64,000 nt of DNA from Linum tenue (GCA_946122785.1 CAMGYJ010000002.1:61839703-61903702); one strand, 5' to 3'; shown: positions 21,808-33,140, counted from the first letter of the stretch. The notes: generated from the letters alone by a model not told the origin. Numbers and translations are program-made.

Positions 21808-24174
21808 ATGAAGCTCGTCAGGTCAGCTTCTCTTCCCTTCCTCGCAACTCTGCTCTCTTCGCCTCCTTGTGGTTTCCTTTGATATTGTTTTCTAATGCTC
21901 AATACTCCGCTTGGCTGCAGGTTTTTGATGAAGCTGAACAACGAGACTGTTTCAATTGAGCTAAAGAACGGGACCGTTGTCCATGGCACCATTATAGGTT
22001 CCCCCTCTCCTTTCCTCAAATCATCTCATGCTATTTATGCGGTTGGGCAGGGTTTTTTTTTGCTAAACCCTAGTTTTTTTACTTATTTGTGAAGACTTTC
22101 ATTTCCGGATAATTAAGTTTCAGTTTCGGCTTTACTAAGTTGTTCCGTGACAGAATGATTGAACCGTATTTGTGAGAGCAAATAATAATGTTATTGTAGT
22201 ACTAATTTTGCAACCATTTCGCCGAGGGATTTGGTTCTGGTGTGGAAGTGTGGTGTAGGTGATAGGCTCTTCGTTTTCAGTTAAGCGGCTCTGCCTATGG
22301 ATGCTTGTTAAGGATGGGTTTTCTTTTCTTTTTTTGGGTTTTCCCAGCTGATGCCTTACTGAGTCACTCGAATTTTAAGTCGTCTTAATTGTTCTACGGT
22401 TGAAACTAGATTTAGCTCGAATGAGATTTCGATCATCTGACTTAATCTGCGGTCACAAGTTACTATTACTAGTCTATTTGCAAACAATAAATGGTTATTT
22501 TGAGCTTTAATGACTGTAAATATGTACTTTATCCACCTCATTGTACCAAACTATTGCTGAGGCCCGGAGATGTCACTGTTAAGTTGCTAGATCTCGTAGT
22601 AACGTATGAGCGTGCTTCTTCTACATATTTTCTTGTGCCAAGAGATGCTTAAAAGATTTCCATGAGTCGAGTTGAGTTCCTTTGGACCTTCGTCTCTAAA
22701 AGAAGCGAATTCAAAATTGAATTTTCCATCTAGCCATCTCGATCTTTTACAGCACTGGTATATTGGACAGGTGGGCTGCAAGCGTATCCTGCTGGGCTAG
22801 ATGTCTGATGGCATGTTTCCTTTCTTCTGTCCTGGTGGTATAGACCTGTGGTTGGGGATATTCTTTTGCCTGTTCCTTTTCTTGTTTTCCTCGTTTCATT
22901 TTTCCTTTGTGATATTGCACGGGATTTAAGTACATTTCGTGGTTAGTATTGAATTATTCATAAAAAAGATGATGCTTCATGAGCTATCTGTTGTCTGCTT
23001 GCTTGATAAACTTATATTTTCATCCATCTGCTATCGTTCTTTGTTCTTCCCCTTCGCTGTGAATCCCCCTCCCCCCCCCCCCCCCCCCCCCCCAAGTTGA
23101 TGCGAAGGAATTGTTCGTTGCATTTGAAATTGACTGGGTTGTATATTTCTTTAATTGCATGTTGTTGCAGTTGACATCCTCCAAAAACTTAATGATGCAT
23201 TAGTGTGCAACTATTTTTTTCGTTAGTGTATATTGTATCAGAACAGTGAAACAAGACATGTGAAATCTACTGCCGCAGTATTGCATTTGTTCATATACTT
23301 TTAAAGCCCGTGCATTGGAGTTGGAGATCGCAAAGCTTTGGTGCAATCGAGTTTCTTTCTGTTATACATGAGATTCACTTCTCTAGTTATAGATTGCATA
23401 ACTTTGTTGTTAACTCTGCTGAACTGCCTTCATTTACGCAGTTCTTTTCCACTTCTCTAGTTGCTTAATGTTTCAAGGAGAACGTTCGTTATTTTCCCTT
23501 TTGTCTCTTCTTATATCACTATGACCTGAGCACCTGACATAAGCTGCACTCCTGTGAGTTATCATTTGTTGTGCATCCATGCCTGAGTATGGTGTTCCTT
23601 GTACCTGTTGGCTAGAGCACAACATTTCTTAGGTTCCTAATAACCTATTGTCTTTCTGCCCATTCAATGTTTCCTCGCATTTGCTTTATATGCTCTGCAA
23701 GTATGCATCCGAGTTTGTTGATTTGCTTTAAAGAGAGATTGCATGGGTTATACTTACATAGATTATTGATACATGCAGCTCTATAGTTAATATATAATTA
23801 AATTAATTTGATTTGCCAACAACAGGTGTGGACATCAGCATGAATACTCACCTGAAAACCGTGAAGCTAACACTGAAAGGGAAAAATCCAGTCACTCTGG
23901 ACCATCTCAGTGTTCGTGGCAACAATATCCGGTATTACATTCTTCCTGACAGCTTGAATCTTGAGACATTGCTGGTCGAAGAGGCACCTAGAGTCAAACC
24001 TAAGAAGGCAACTGCTGGTATGATCACAATCTCCCTGGTCTTGCTAGAATGCTATTGATCAGAATAATTTTGTTTACCTAAATCTGATTGTTGGATGCTT
24101 TGCACAATGCAGGAAGGGCTTTGGCTCGTGGTCGAGGTCGCGGCCGTGGTCGTGGACGTGGTCGGGGGCGATAA
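21808..24174 (+). CDS. SmD1: small nuclear ribonucleoprotein SmD1
   Basis: CDS is join(21808..21821, 21921..21997, 23826..24017, 24113..24174), 114 residues, all introns GT-AG. The first exon encodes only MKLV plus part of an Arg codon. The product begins [20 protein letters not shown] (Sm1 motif). It continues through [14 protein letters not shown] and the Sm2 motif [14 protein letters not shown], and ends in a GRGRGRGR tail, the usual target of symmetric arginine dimethylation. Length and tail match SmD1 across eukaryotes. SmD1 pairs with SmD2 in the heptameric Sm ring on U1, U2, U4 and U5 snRNAs, so it acts in nuclear pre-mRNA splicing. The second intron is long (about 1.8 kb) and contains a 23-base C-run. 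Reading frame and junctions are consistent throughout. Confidence 0.96.
23065..23093. repeat. poly-C tract in SmD1 intron 2
   Basis: Five C, one T, then an uninterrupted run of 23 C. Runs of this length are rare in plant introns and are prone to length error in sequencing. Confidence 0.95.
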
Positions 24175-24425
24175 TCGAGTTGCGGTTGGGTGGAATGTTT
24201 TTGCGTTTGGTGTAAACAATTTCTGTTGTAACTGGAATTTGTGTAGCCAATTACTTGTGGGTAAGTGAGGTGTAGCTGCTGTTTATGTTTGAAACTCCAT
24301 TTGTTTAAAGCATATTCCGACAGGGAGTGTTGTGGTTCTGGATTTGAGTAATTTTGTTGCTCTTAGGAGTGGGAACATACCGGAGAAAGCTATATACTTG
24401 TCTTACCTGCTTGATGAACTGTCCA
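24175..24425 (+). other. SmD1 3' UTR and flank
   Basis: T-rich sequence after the SmD1 stop, without another reading frame. The polyadenylation site could not be placed with confidence. Confidence 0.5.
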
Positions 24426-24616
24426 GTTCGATCTATGTTGCAATTTGGTGTCAATTGGCTGAGCATCATATTTCTATGTTCACTATAGTGTAATAACTAT
24501 GGATGCAAGGGGAACGGATGTTCGATCTATGTTGCAATTTGGTGTCAATTGGCTGACCATCATATTTCCATGCTCACTATAATATTGTGTAATAACTATG
24601 GATGCAAGGAACGGAT
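24426..24616. repeat. 94-bp tandem duplication downstream of SmD1
   Basis: Two adjacent units start with gttcgatctatgttgcaatt at 24426 and 24520 and end at aacggat. The second unit has a small insertion (aatattgtg) and a few substitutions. Confidence 0.92.
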
Positions 24617-24625
24617 CAGGTCAAA

Positions 24626-25480
24626 AAATTTCCCCTTCATAATCTTCTTTGACGAACGATTTTCTACTCGTTTTAAGTCGAAATTTAATTTTTTTTTACA
24701 CAGTTAGATTAATTGTGCTTTTCAAAATGATATCCACTTTGATATATTTTTCAAACAAAATAAATTGAGTCATTTTTTACCAGTCTATACCATATGGTAT
24801 TGATTGGTGTTAAAATAAGAGCATACCTATGGTTTGAAAAGCGTACCATGGTGGTATGAACAAACTAAGACTGTATGATGGTTGAATACATGATAGTAGA
24901 AGTATATTAACCGTCAATTACGACTTTTAACATTGTGTACCACAAGATACCACCCCGTACCAGGGTGGTATTGTATGATATTTTTTGGTCCTGTAATTTG
25001 TTTACCCAGAAATTTGTAGATCCAATAGATCATGATGAACTCGTCCCTTTGGGCAAACGTTTTCAAAAACGAATTAAAAACGAAGAAGATACTACATGAT
25101 ATGTCGTTGGTACCGAGATGTCAGAATTTTTTTTCTCTAAAAAAATATTGAAAATTGATCTCATTTTATAGAGTACAATGAACTCGTTTCATGTGCAAAA
25201 AAAATTAAAATCCGAGTTAAAACGAAAAAGATATGAGCCGATTAAGAAAGTTAGGGAAAAGAAAAAGAACATTTAATTCTCCATCCTTAGATCTGAATTT
25301 TCTAAATAAAGGGTCCAAATTTGGTTATTAATTGTTGCATACCCATGGTTATGCACCCTATCTTGAGCCAAATGTAAGTCTATTGTTCCACAGTTGGGGA
25401 TGGATGTAGAATTAGGAATTTGTGGAAATTCCACCGTCCGAAAAAAAGAATAAAGAAAAAAGATAAAGGGAGAGAAGGAA
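24626..25480. repeat. repeat element with accatatggta palindromes, related to 46686-47480
   Basis: The start (tttgacgaacg ... ctcgttttaagtcg ... cacagttagattaattgtgc) matches the inverted right end of the element at 47330-47470. The interior has accatatggta-type words at 24786 and diverged copies to about 24980. The segment 25100-25260 (gagttaaaacgaaaaagatatgag) is inverted relative to the start, so the block behaves like a terminal-inverted-repeat element of about 0.6 kb. The TSD was not resolved. Sequence from 25270 to 25480 shows nothing recognisable. Confidence 0.6.
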
Positions 25481-25501
25481 GATAGCTATATACTCCTTCC
25501 C

Positions 25502-26020
25502 CAGTGATGGCAATGGGTAGGGGAGGGGCGGGTACCTCAATACCCATGCTCCGTCCCGCGCTAGTATGGGTCGGGCGGATAATACTTGCGCGGGTACGGG
25601 ACGGGGCTGGTCGACCCACTTTTATATGCTATTTGAGAAAAATACACACTAAATTTTACTTTTAATGATAAAACGAAAGGGAAAAGACTTTATGAATGAA
25701 TAATAGTGATAATATAATGGGTAACTGAGTCTATTTAGTTGAAAGATCAAGCCTAACTAGTTGAAGAAATGCCAAAATAGGAGATATATGAATGGATGGA
25801 GCAAGAAATTGACCTAGAACGGGTCAAGAATGGGGCGGGCCGTTTCAAGGCAGGTCGAAAGTTGATACCCATGCCCCGCCCCACACTACTGCGGGTCGGG
25901 TAATACCCGCCCCATCGCGGGTCGGGTAATACCCGCCCCATCGCGGGTCGGGTAATACCCGCCCCATAGCGGGTCAGGTCGGGTAATACCCGGCGGGACG
26001 GGTTCAAATTGCCATCCCTA
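25502..26020. mobile_element. hAT-type MITE with GC-rich internal modules
   Basis: The ends cagtgatggcaatggg (25502) and aaattgccatccct (about 26007-26019) are inverted relatives of the common hAT end TAGGGATGGCAA. The flanks tccttccc (25494-25501) and tccttacc (26021-26028) agree at seven of eight positions, consistent with an aged 8-bp hAT TSD. Both inner edges are rich in gcgggtcgggtaatacccgc words. The central part is AT-rich and partly shared with the copies at 29618 and 53315. Non-coding. Confidence 0.78.
25892..25990. repeat. 26-bp GC-rich tandem repeat inside the hAT MITE
   Basis: The unit gggtcgggtaatacccgccc plus catcgc is repeated about three to four times in a row, the last copy being altered. 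Each unit contains the near-palindrome cgggtaatacccg and so could form a small hairpin. Confidence 0.85.
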
Positions 26021-26028
26021 TCCTTACC

Positions 26029-26570
26029 ACTCAACCGCCACATCTTCTTCCTCCAGCCGGTGATCCAATCCCGACATGTTAGGATGACGATGATGACGGT
26101 GGTCTTGCAGCCTACGCCGAGCTGCAGCCTTTCCTGTTTGATTGGTTTCGACATAATTCTCCAAATTGATTGCTAGTTCAACGCCGGAAAAGAGACTTCG
26201 TGTTTTGTTTTTTTATCAATTCGTTAATTGATTTCGTATTCGATAATCGGTTGTTCGATTGATGCATATGGATGGATTAAATCCATTTTGACTACATTGT
26301 CTATTATGAAATCCAATCAATTCAGAATTAGAAAGTTAGGGTTCATTTAATGGATCGATCCCAATCAAATTCTCTAGGTTTGGGTTGCTGGAAAACCCAT
26401 CTTTTCCTCCTCTCTAACGCGTGTTTAAGGTTTGAGATAAAAAGTGGTTGAATTACATCATATTCGTACATGTACTAAACTATTTCTTTATATTTTTATT
26501 CATAACTAGTTTTATCTTGTTGTAGCTTTTGGAGAAATAGTTTATGACTGAAGCTTTTAGAAAAGTACTT
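26029..26570. other. non-coding spacer, nothing recognised
   Basis: AT-rich sequence with scattered gatt and aatcg words. No reading frame or repeat boundary could be supported. Confidence 0.4.
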
Positions 26571-26578
26571 TTCACAAA

Positions 26579-27838
26579 ATGCAGTTAAGTGTTGCGGAGG
26601 TTATGTGTCCAAGTGAGGAGTGTTGGGATGATCACAAATTATGTCAATGGTTTGATCCGCCTACCTGTGCGGCCATTAAAGCTATCCCGCTTTCTAGGCA
26701 GAATGTAGCGGATAGGTTAATCTGGCATGGTACGGCAGATGGGGTCTTCACGGTCAATCAGCTTACCATTTAGCGGTTGACATTGATAGGAGGAGGGGTG
26801 GTTGGCGGTCAACGGTTGATTGGATGGATAAGGAGTCCTGGGTTCGGTTGTGGGATGCTAACATCCCTCCGAAGCTCAAAGTCTTTGTCTGGCAAATCCT
26901 CAATCGAATTTTGCCTACCATTGAGGCCCTTATTGAAAAACATGTTCCTGTGCACCCCAGATGTCCGGTTTGTTGGGCTGGTGCTGAAACAATGGAGCAT
27001 TTGTTCTTGGACTGTCCGGTGGCTCGTGCCCTTTCGGATTATTCTGGCTTGGGGTATCGGGGGAGGGGCTTCCTCGACATACCTTCCCTATGTTCCTGAA
27101 AAGACTAATGTCTCTCATTCACCAACCTACTCTGTTCATGGCTGTGGTGGCTGTCCTTTGGCGGATATGGCGTTCGCGAAACTGGGTTGTCTTTGAAGGC
27201 AAGTAGTTTGGGTTTCATGCCTTGATGCGTCAGTTCAATCAACAGTATGAGGAATGGGTCCGATTGCCGATGGATAGGATCCCCAGGGCTGTACCCACTG
27301 CGGTTGATCCCTCTGGGGCACCTCCACTAGGTGTTGATGGGGGAGGGAGTGTTGTTTGCATGTGGGATGGGGCGGTGAGAAGGGGTTCGCATTCGGCTGG
27401 CAGGTTGGTTCTTCTGACTCCAGCGAGAGATGTTTGGCTGGTAAGAGGAGTTCAATTTCCTTGCATGGATGACCCTATGGTGGTGGAGCTACTTGCCCTC
27501 CGGGAGGCTGTTTTGTGGTGCTTGTCGGTTGGCCTCTCCGAAGTCAAGTTTGAAGGCGATGCTAAGGTTTTCATTGATAAAATCAATCAGGCGGATGCCA
27601 GGGATAACCGAGTTGGAGCTGTTCTGGAGGAACTTCTGCAATATTTTAATAGCTATACTGGGTTTAGTGTTCGATTTGTAGGTCGACGTAGTAATAGGGT
27701 AGCCCATATGGTGGCTCGTAAAGCCCTCTCGTTGTACCCGACTATGAATCGTTTCTTTGATTTTCAGGCCTGACTGAATTCCAGTATGTAGCTACCTATT
27801 TTTTGATCAATATCAAATTATCTTTTGTAAAAAAAAAA
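26579..27838 (+). mobile_element. 5'-truncated LINE: RT tail, zf-RVT and RNase H
   Basis: The first part reads CQWFDPPTCAAIKAIPLS and DGVFTVNQ, the usual sequence between RT and zf-RVT. At 26850-27010 comes PPKLKVFVWQILNRILPT and the zinc ligands in CPVCWAGAETMEHLFLDC. RVT_3-type RNase H follows (27400-27770), with LALREAVLWCLS, VKFEGDAKVFIDKI and SNRVAHMVARKAL. Two frame changes are needed. The insert ends in an A-run at 27828-27837. It is a dead copy, and no TSD was found. Confidence 0.86.
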
Positions 27839-28357
27839 GTTTGGATGAAAAACTATTAGAAATGCTTTTTAATATAAGAGGTTATCTAAAATGATTATAA
27901 AGGATTTATAATATAAAATATGAATAAAAATTCTAAACAATAAAAGTAATTATTATGGATATTTATTTTATATTAAATAATATAATTTTAAAATTTAATT
28001 GATTTTTTAGATGATATAAATAAAATAAAATAATATTTTTTGAAATAAAATTAAAATAAGGTAACTATCTCAAATTCTCAATTTCCTCTACGTACTCTCG
28101 TTTCGTTTCAAGCGAAAGAAACGGAGGTTTTGCTTTTCCAGCCTTCTCCTAGTCCAAGTCTTGTTGGAGTTTGACTTGACCGTCCAAAAAAACCCTAGCC
28201 TAGTATAAATTCACGCTTTTACTCGTCTGTTATTTTGTTTCCTCCTAAATTCAATTTTACGGCAGCAGCTGGACCGTAGTAATTCTTAAGCTTCGCGTCC
28301 GAATTCCGCAGCCGGGGCCAAAAGAGGAAGAAAACAGAGCAAGCGGAAGCAGGGAGG
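27839..28357. promoter_or_regulatory. OEP7-like gene upstream region
   Basis: Very AT-rich to about 28070, then mixed sequence. A TATA box candidate, tataaat, lies at 28204-28210, about 150 bp before the start codon, a reasonable distance given a short leader. Confidence 0.5.
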
Positions 28358-28618
28358 ATGAAGCAGGCCGTGAAGCAAGCTGCGGTGGTGTTTGGGTCAC
28401 TGGCCTTGGGATGGCTGGCCATTGAGATTGCTTTCAAGCCTTTCCTCGACAAGGCTCGTGCCGCCATCGCCAAGTCTGACCCTGAACACGACCCAGACGA
28501 CGATGAGAAGCTGGACTCCTCCTCCTCCTCCGCCGCCGCTGCTAAAACAGAGTCTCCTGCCGATGGTGTCTCCTCCGACGTCACGCCGGCAGCCGCCACC
28601 GAAACAGCAACCGTGTAA
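28358..28618 (+). CDS. OEP7: OEP7-like signal-anchored protein of the chloroplast outer envelope
   Basis: Single exon, 86 residues, starting at ATG 28358. A short basic N-terminus (MKQAVKQA) is followed by one membrane span at residues 8-26 ([16 protein letters not shown]). Then comes [20 protein letters not shown], which closely matches Arabidopsis OEP7 and its small relatives. Such proteins insert in the outer envelope of plastids through the span plus the following positive charges, without a cleaved transit peptide. The C-terminal 35 residues are low-complexity Ser/Ala/Asp/Thr, longer and more acidic than in the Arabidopsis protein as remembered. The specific biochemical role of this family is not established. 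Coding potential is supported by the conserved block. Confidence 0.85.
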   Translation: MKQAVKQAAVVFGSLALGWLAIEIAFKPFLDKARAAIAKSDPEHDPDDDEKLDSSSSSAAAAKTESPADGVSSDVTPAAATETATV

Positions 28619-29617
28619 ATCCATTTAGAGCTTTACCCATACGAGTTGCGTGCGTAGCTTTAATTTTATCAGTTTGTGTCAGTTGAATAAACATACGCGA
28701 GTCGACAAAAGGATTTTGAGGTTTCCATGTTCATATGATCTGTTGTTCGATTTATGTCGTGGGTCTGAATTGCTTGCTGTGCTGTAATCTCTGCTTTGAT
28801 TTTGCTACTATTTGTTAAACCCTAAATACATACTTCTCGGTGAGAATTTGTAATGTATCCATGATATTTCCGAAACCCTAGAATCCCCAGGCGATTGTGA
28901 TTGAATCCTGAATTTTGCGGCCAAGCAATTTGAACCAGATCAGAGAGAGTTTTTAAGTTGGAGGCACAACACTGAAGTTCAGAAGGTGTTTAGGGTAGCG
29001 GCCCAGACTCCATGTTTGCTTGGTAGCTGCAGTTCAATGCGACATGCTCGTTCTCAGCGGGTGCTCTGTGCCTGCAGGGGAGAGTTGTCTGTTTCTCCAC
29101 CTGGTTTGATGATCATTGCACCTGCATTTTCTCTTCCTTTGCATATACCGAGTCCTTCGAACTAATCTTGCTCTCTGAACTTTCCTTGGTGGGTTGCGTC
29201 CAAGGTGAGTCATGACTGTTAAGAGTAAAACCCATGGCGTTTAGGCTTTTGCAATCATGTAGCTATGAATGAGTGGACTTCTTCTTCTTCTTTGTATGGT
29301 TGAAAGAATGAATTTGATCCCACGACGAGAATGAAGTAGGAGAAAGAGTTGCAATCTTTAGGTCCAGCTTCCCTTGGTAGGGTTGGTCGATCCCTTCACC
29401 AATATCTTGTTCGCTAGCCTAGGGAGGTCGATTGTCTGAGTTAGATCATAATGGATCGAGGGTACAGTGCTTCCAGCATCATCTCCGAAGACATCTTTCC
29501 AGCACCTATAAGCGTCTATATCAACTGCTGCAATCATTCAAGGAATGTGGTGATAATTTTGTAAATAAGATGTCACATGTTCATGACATTCTTTTCATTC
29601 TACTTGTGGGAAGTACG
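28619..29617. other. OEP7 3' flank and spacer, no gene
   Basis: Contains the probable 3' UTR and then mixed sequence. A short frame near 29432-29659 has no recognisable motif and runs into the MITE, so it was not called. Confidence 0.45.
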
Positions 29618-30039
29618 TCTGACAATGGCGCAGGTGCGGGAGGGTTTCTTTGTACCTAGATCCGTGGTAGTTCGGGTTCAGGTCGGATAATTTATCATGG
29701 ATCGCATGTTGGGGCAGGTCGACCATCAGAAATATTCGTTATTTTTATTAGAAAACCAAGAAAACAAACAATATTATGATAAATGTAGTTAAATTATTAG
29801 AGAAATTGAGGTTTTTACCAATTTACAGCTTTACTATAGCTAAATTATGATGTAATAAAAGAAAAATCCTAAATAATGTGACTAAGATTACATGTAATTT
29901 AGGCAAGAACAGGTTGAGAATGGAGCGGGCCACGATAGGTCGGGTCGATGAGAGTATCCATGCCCGGCCCATCTACGGATCCGCTCCAAAACAAGTCAAA
30001 TAGATCGGGTAAAACGGGTCGGTTCGGAATTGCCATGGG
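29618..30039. mobile_element. hAT-type MITE, same family as 53315-53762
   Basis: The interior aligns with 53340-53760 over most of its length, sharing for example gtagttaaattatt, gtaataaaagaaaaatcct and gactaagattacatgtaatt. The ends tctgacaatggcg and gaattgccatggg are diverged versions of the family terminal repeat. No clean TSD remains. The GC-rich gggtcgggt modules flank the AT-rich centre as in the other copies. Confidence 0.75.
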
Positions 30040-30720
30040 AAAGTTGTATGATATTTTCTTCTCAGTTAAAGTTCATTCCTATGGACAAGATGGTTTGGTG
30101 GATTTGATGATGATTCGACCAGGGAAGGGCATTTGGAGATAACCCAGCTACCTTCGGCATTAGTACGTGGCCGAGAAGAGCTATGAGGGTAGGTAATCAA
30201 CAAAAGTTTTACTACGGATATTTAAGGATTATCAAAGTGTATTAGAAGTTATGCTGGAAAAAAATAAGTGATGCACTATTTTAAACTAAAATAGTTGTTT
30301 ACCAATTTGAATCCAGAACGATTTCTAAAACTCTGCATAGACCAGGACCTTAACAATTCACGTTATCAACTCTCAAGAGATTTATCTCTTGGAGCCGTGT
30401 CACAAATTCTTATCCCATCCCTACTCAAAAAGTTCTACCCATCCTGGAGGATTGCGGGATGATAACTTAAATTATTTCAAATATCAAATAAATAAGCTTA
30501 TCTCGTAACGACAATAATATAACGACGTGTCAGGACCTTAGCAAAGTTCCAGTGCCTCGAAATGTCCAAAATTTACAAATAATAAGAAATAAGAATAAAG
30601 ATCAGAAATTTCGAACCAACCCTTCTCCTTCTCCTAACCCTCCACCATTATTTAGCCTCAAACTCAATAATAATACTCAGTGATAGCGACCCATAACTGA
30701 TCGCTTACCTTCTTCACCCA
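30040..30720. other. spacer with no recognised feature
   Basis: AT-rich DNA without a supported frame. The last part (30600-30720) is pyrimidine-rich and may be the start of the F-box gene promoter. Confidence 0.4.
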
Positions 30721-32009
30721 GATCACCAGTTATTTTGCGACTTCAACCTTCGCCGTCGCCTTCGTCTACCCATCTCCCCGAATTGTCCCATAAATCTCTT
30801 GTTTCCTCGTTACTCATTAATTTCCCGGTGGTTGGTCTCTGTCTCTGTCTTCGCCGGTTTCCGGCCGTCTTCATTTTCGATTTGTTTGTCTGTCTGTCTG
30901 TCGCAAAATCTGCCCAGGTTAGTCGACCTCTCTCTCTCTCTCTCCCCCTACCGTCTTTTGCCTGATTGGAGCTGTGTGTGGGTCTCTGTTTCTTTCATTC
31001 TTCAGATTGAACTTGTAGTTCGATTCCCTCGTTGATCTCATTTGGGGTTCTGGAAACCCTGTGACTACTTACTGAGAAATTAGGTCTGAATTGATTGATT
31101 TCTCCTCACCTGCATGGTCCTTGGGCACGGAATTCGGATCTTTGGTTCCGGTCCAGAGAAACTGTGACGTTCTTTCTTGTAAGCACTTTGTGGGCATTTC
31201 TGATTTGTGGGTTAGCTATATCACCGATGCTTTAGCAGTATCCAGTGGTGTGTTTAGGCGTTCTTTATTAGGTCAGGAAGCCTACGGGTCCACCAAGAGG
31301 AAGGATGAGCGATCCCAGAAAGCATGCATCTTTCTGGATTTCTTTTGTCAAGGTTGGAGTAGTACGCGTCTTAGATGAGCTCTTTTGGTATTTGCACCTT
31401 GGTGTTGAATTGGGTTGGACTGGTTTCTACGTTCGCCTGGGTGGTCATTTTAATGATTGGCACTTGTTCTTTTTGAATCTCGCTTGTCATTTACGTTGTC
31501 ATTTTGTAGAATCAATGCATTCATGGTAGACTGGTGTCACTTTCTTGTTCGTAAGTAAAGTCGTATTCACTCCTATGAATGAGATGATGATATATCACAC
31601 CATATCACGTATAGTTTCTCATGTGCATCGCAACAGAGTGAAGTAATATGTCCTTTTAGTTCAGGTTCCGATTTGTTTTCTTAACTAGGAAAGAATATGG
31701 ATGTGTATGGCAAGTTTCTCTGCATGTGCGAGAACAGTGGTGCTTGCATCAGGATAGAGAGTATAATAGGGCTAACGTACATTCTGAGGGTTAAGTGGCC
31801 TGCTTTATATCTTAAGTGGCGATTCTTGTAAGTTAGACTAGTTCGTAATTTTGAGTTACATTTGGAGACAATGAAAGAAAGCTCATATGTGATCACGACG
31901 AGTCAATGGTCTTTCAAGATGTTTTGTGATTCTCTAGAGAACTGATGTTCAGAAGGTTTATGTTTTCCTGTAGGTACCAGGAGTTTGCTAAGCTAATCCT
32001 TACTAACCT
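30721..32009 (+). promoter_or_regulatory. F-box gene 5' leader with probable leader intron
   Basis: Pyrimidine-rich leader with a CT run (30928-30947). A likely splice acceptor, ttcctgtag followed by gtaccagg, lies at about 31973, 35 bp before the start codon, suggesting a long intron in the 5' UTR. The donor was not fixed with certainty. No upstream coding exon is supported. Confidence 0.45.
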
Positions 32010-33140
32010 ATGACCTTGCCTGTCGTACAAGTTGACAGTGTGGCTTCATTAAGCAGTGATATCTTCTACGATATATTGAAACGACTCGATGGCCCTACCT
32101 TGGCCAGTGCAGCATGTGCTTGTGCTGCATTTTGCTCTATCTCAAAAGAGGAGAAACTGTGGCAAGATGTTTGTTCTTCTTTGTGGCCTTCAACCAACAG
32201 GGATGATGTGAAGACTTTGATACTATGGCTAGGTGGATTCAGGAAATTTTATTCAGATTGTTTCCCCCTGATAGTCAACAAGGAGTTCTCCGAGTATCAG
32301 TGGCAGGAGTATCTTCAGTACCCTGAGGAATGGGCCGAAGCCGAGTACTATGGCGACATAGATGAATCCGAAAGTGTATCTCCCTCAGATTTTGTTTCTA
32401 TTGTCGACATCAGGTACAAAGATAGAACAATATGTTCCAAAGTCCTGTGGGGGATTCCAAATGCCGACGGATCCAATGGCTGGTTTCACAACTGCCCTTT
32501 CCGTATCGATCTGCTTACTTCCGCTGCCAGGGATGACGACGACAACGAGGGAGAAGTTTTCCTTTCAGTTAATGATGGTCTGCCACCAATTGTATCCATG
32601 GAGAAAGAAAGAAAAGATGGGAAGCTATGGAAGGAGCTTCGTGACGGACTAAGGCTTAGTTGGATAGTTGTCAACACTAAAAGCAAGCAGGCTGCCAATC
32701 TAGCAAGCTGGAGTCCTCTTGGTGGACAAAGGCACTGGCCAACCGACAAGGATTTTGTAATCCGGTTTGGCTCGGTCCTTTCTGCCAGGGATATCCTTCC
32801 ATGTCAGGTTGTGAAGTGCATCCTCGTGATGAAGTTCAGAGTGATCCACACGGAAGGAGAGGGTTTCCAGACAACACTCAAGCTGACGGAGCTAAGCATG
32901 CAGTTGGAAGACATGGAAGGTGCTCATGTGAATGGAAGGAACAGTTTGCTTATACTGAAGGAAGCACTGAGCTGCAGACGTAGCAAAAACTACAGCGAAG
33001 TTCTGGAGTCGTGTAATCTGTACTCGAAAGTGCAGAGCGAGTTGAAGGAAGAGAAGATGAGGAATGAAAGCAGGATAGATAGGTTTTGTATAATATCTGG
33101 GATCACAGCTTTTCTATCAATCTGGTACTACTTCCTCTGA
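32010..33140 (+). CDS. F-box protein of the At2g27310/At2g36090 type
   Basis: Intact single-exon frame of 376 residues from ATG 32010. An F-box lies near the N-terminus (residues 13-60): LSSDIFYDILKRLDGPTLAS, followed by CACAAFCSISKEEKLWQDVC. The family couples such F-boxes to SKP1-CUL1 ubiquitin ligases. The middle region (GWFHNCPFRIDLLTS, LRLSWIVVNTKSKQAANLAS, HWPTDKDFVIRFGSVL) matches a small plant F-box subfamily with no known substrate. The C-terminus (about residues 359-376, ISGITAFLSIWYYFL) is a hydrophobic segment that could be a tail anchor, so the protein may sit on a membrane. Substrate and pathway cannot be inferred. Confidence 0.88.
   Translation: MTLPVVQVDSVASLSSDIFYDILKRLDGPTLASAACACAAFCSISKEEKLWQDVCSSLWPSTNRDDVKTLILWLGGFRKFYSDCFPLIVNKEFSEYQWQEYLQYPEEWAEAEYYGDIDESESVSPSDFVSIVDIRYKDRTICSKVLWGIPNADGSNGWFHNCPFRIDLLTSAARDDDDNEGEVFLSVNDGLPPIVSMEKERKDGKLWKELRDGLRLSWIVVNTKSKQAANLASWSPLGGQRHWPTDKDFVIRFGSVLSARDILPCQVVKCILVMKFRVIHTEGEGFQTTLKLTELSMQLEDMEGAHVNGRNSLLILKEALSCRRSKNYSEVLESCNLYSKVQSELKEEKMRNESRIDRFCIISGITAFLSIWYYFL

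Noticed and set aside
21588..22019. 143-residue minus-strand frame
   Set aside because: It overlaps the SmD1 leader and first exons in antisense and has no domain.
28219..28599. 126-residue minus-strand frame
   Set aside because: Antisense of the OEP7-like gene, driven by its Ser/Ala-rich codons.
29432..29659. 75-residue plus-strand frame
   Set aside because: It crosses the left end of a hAT MITE and has no family resemblance.
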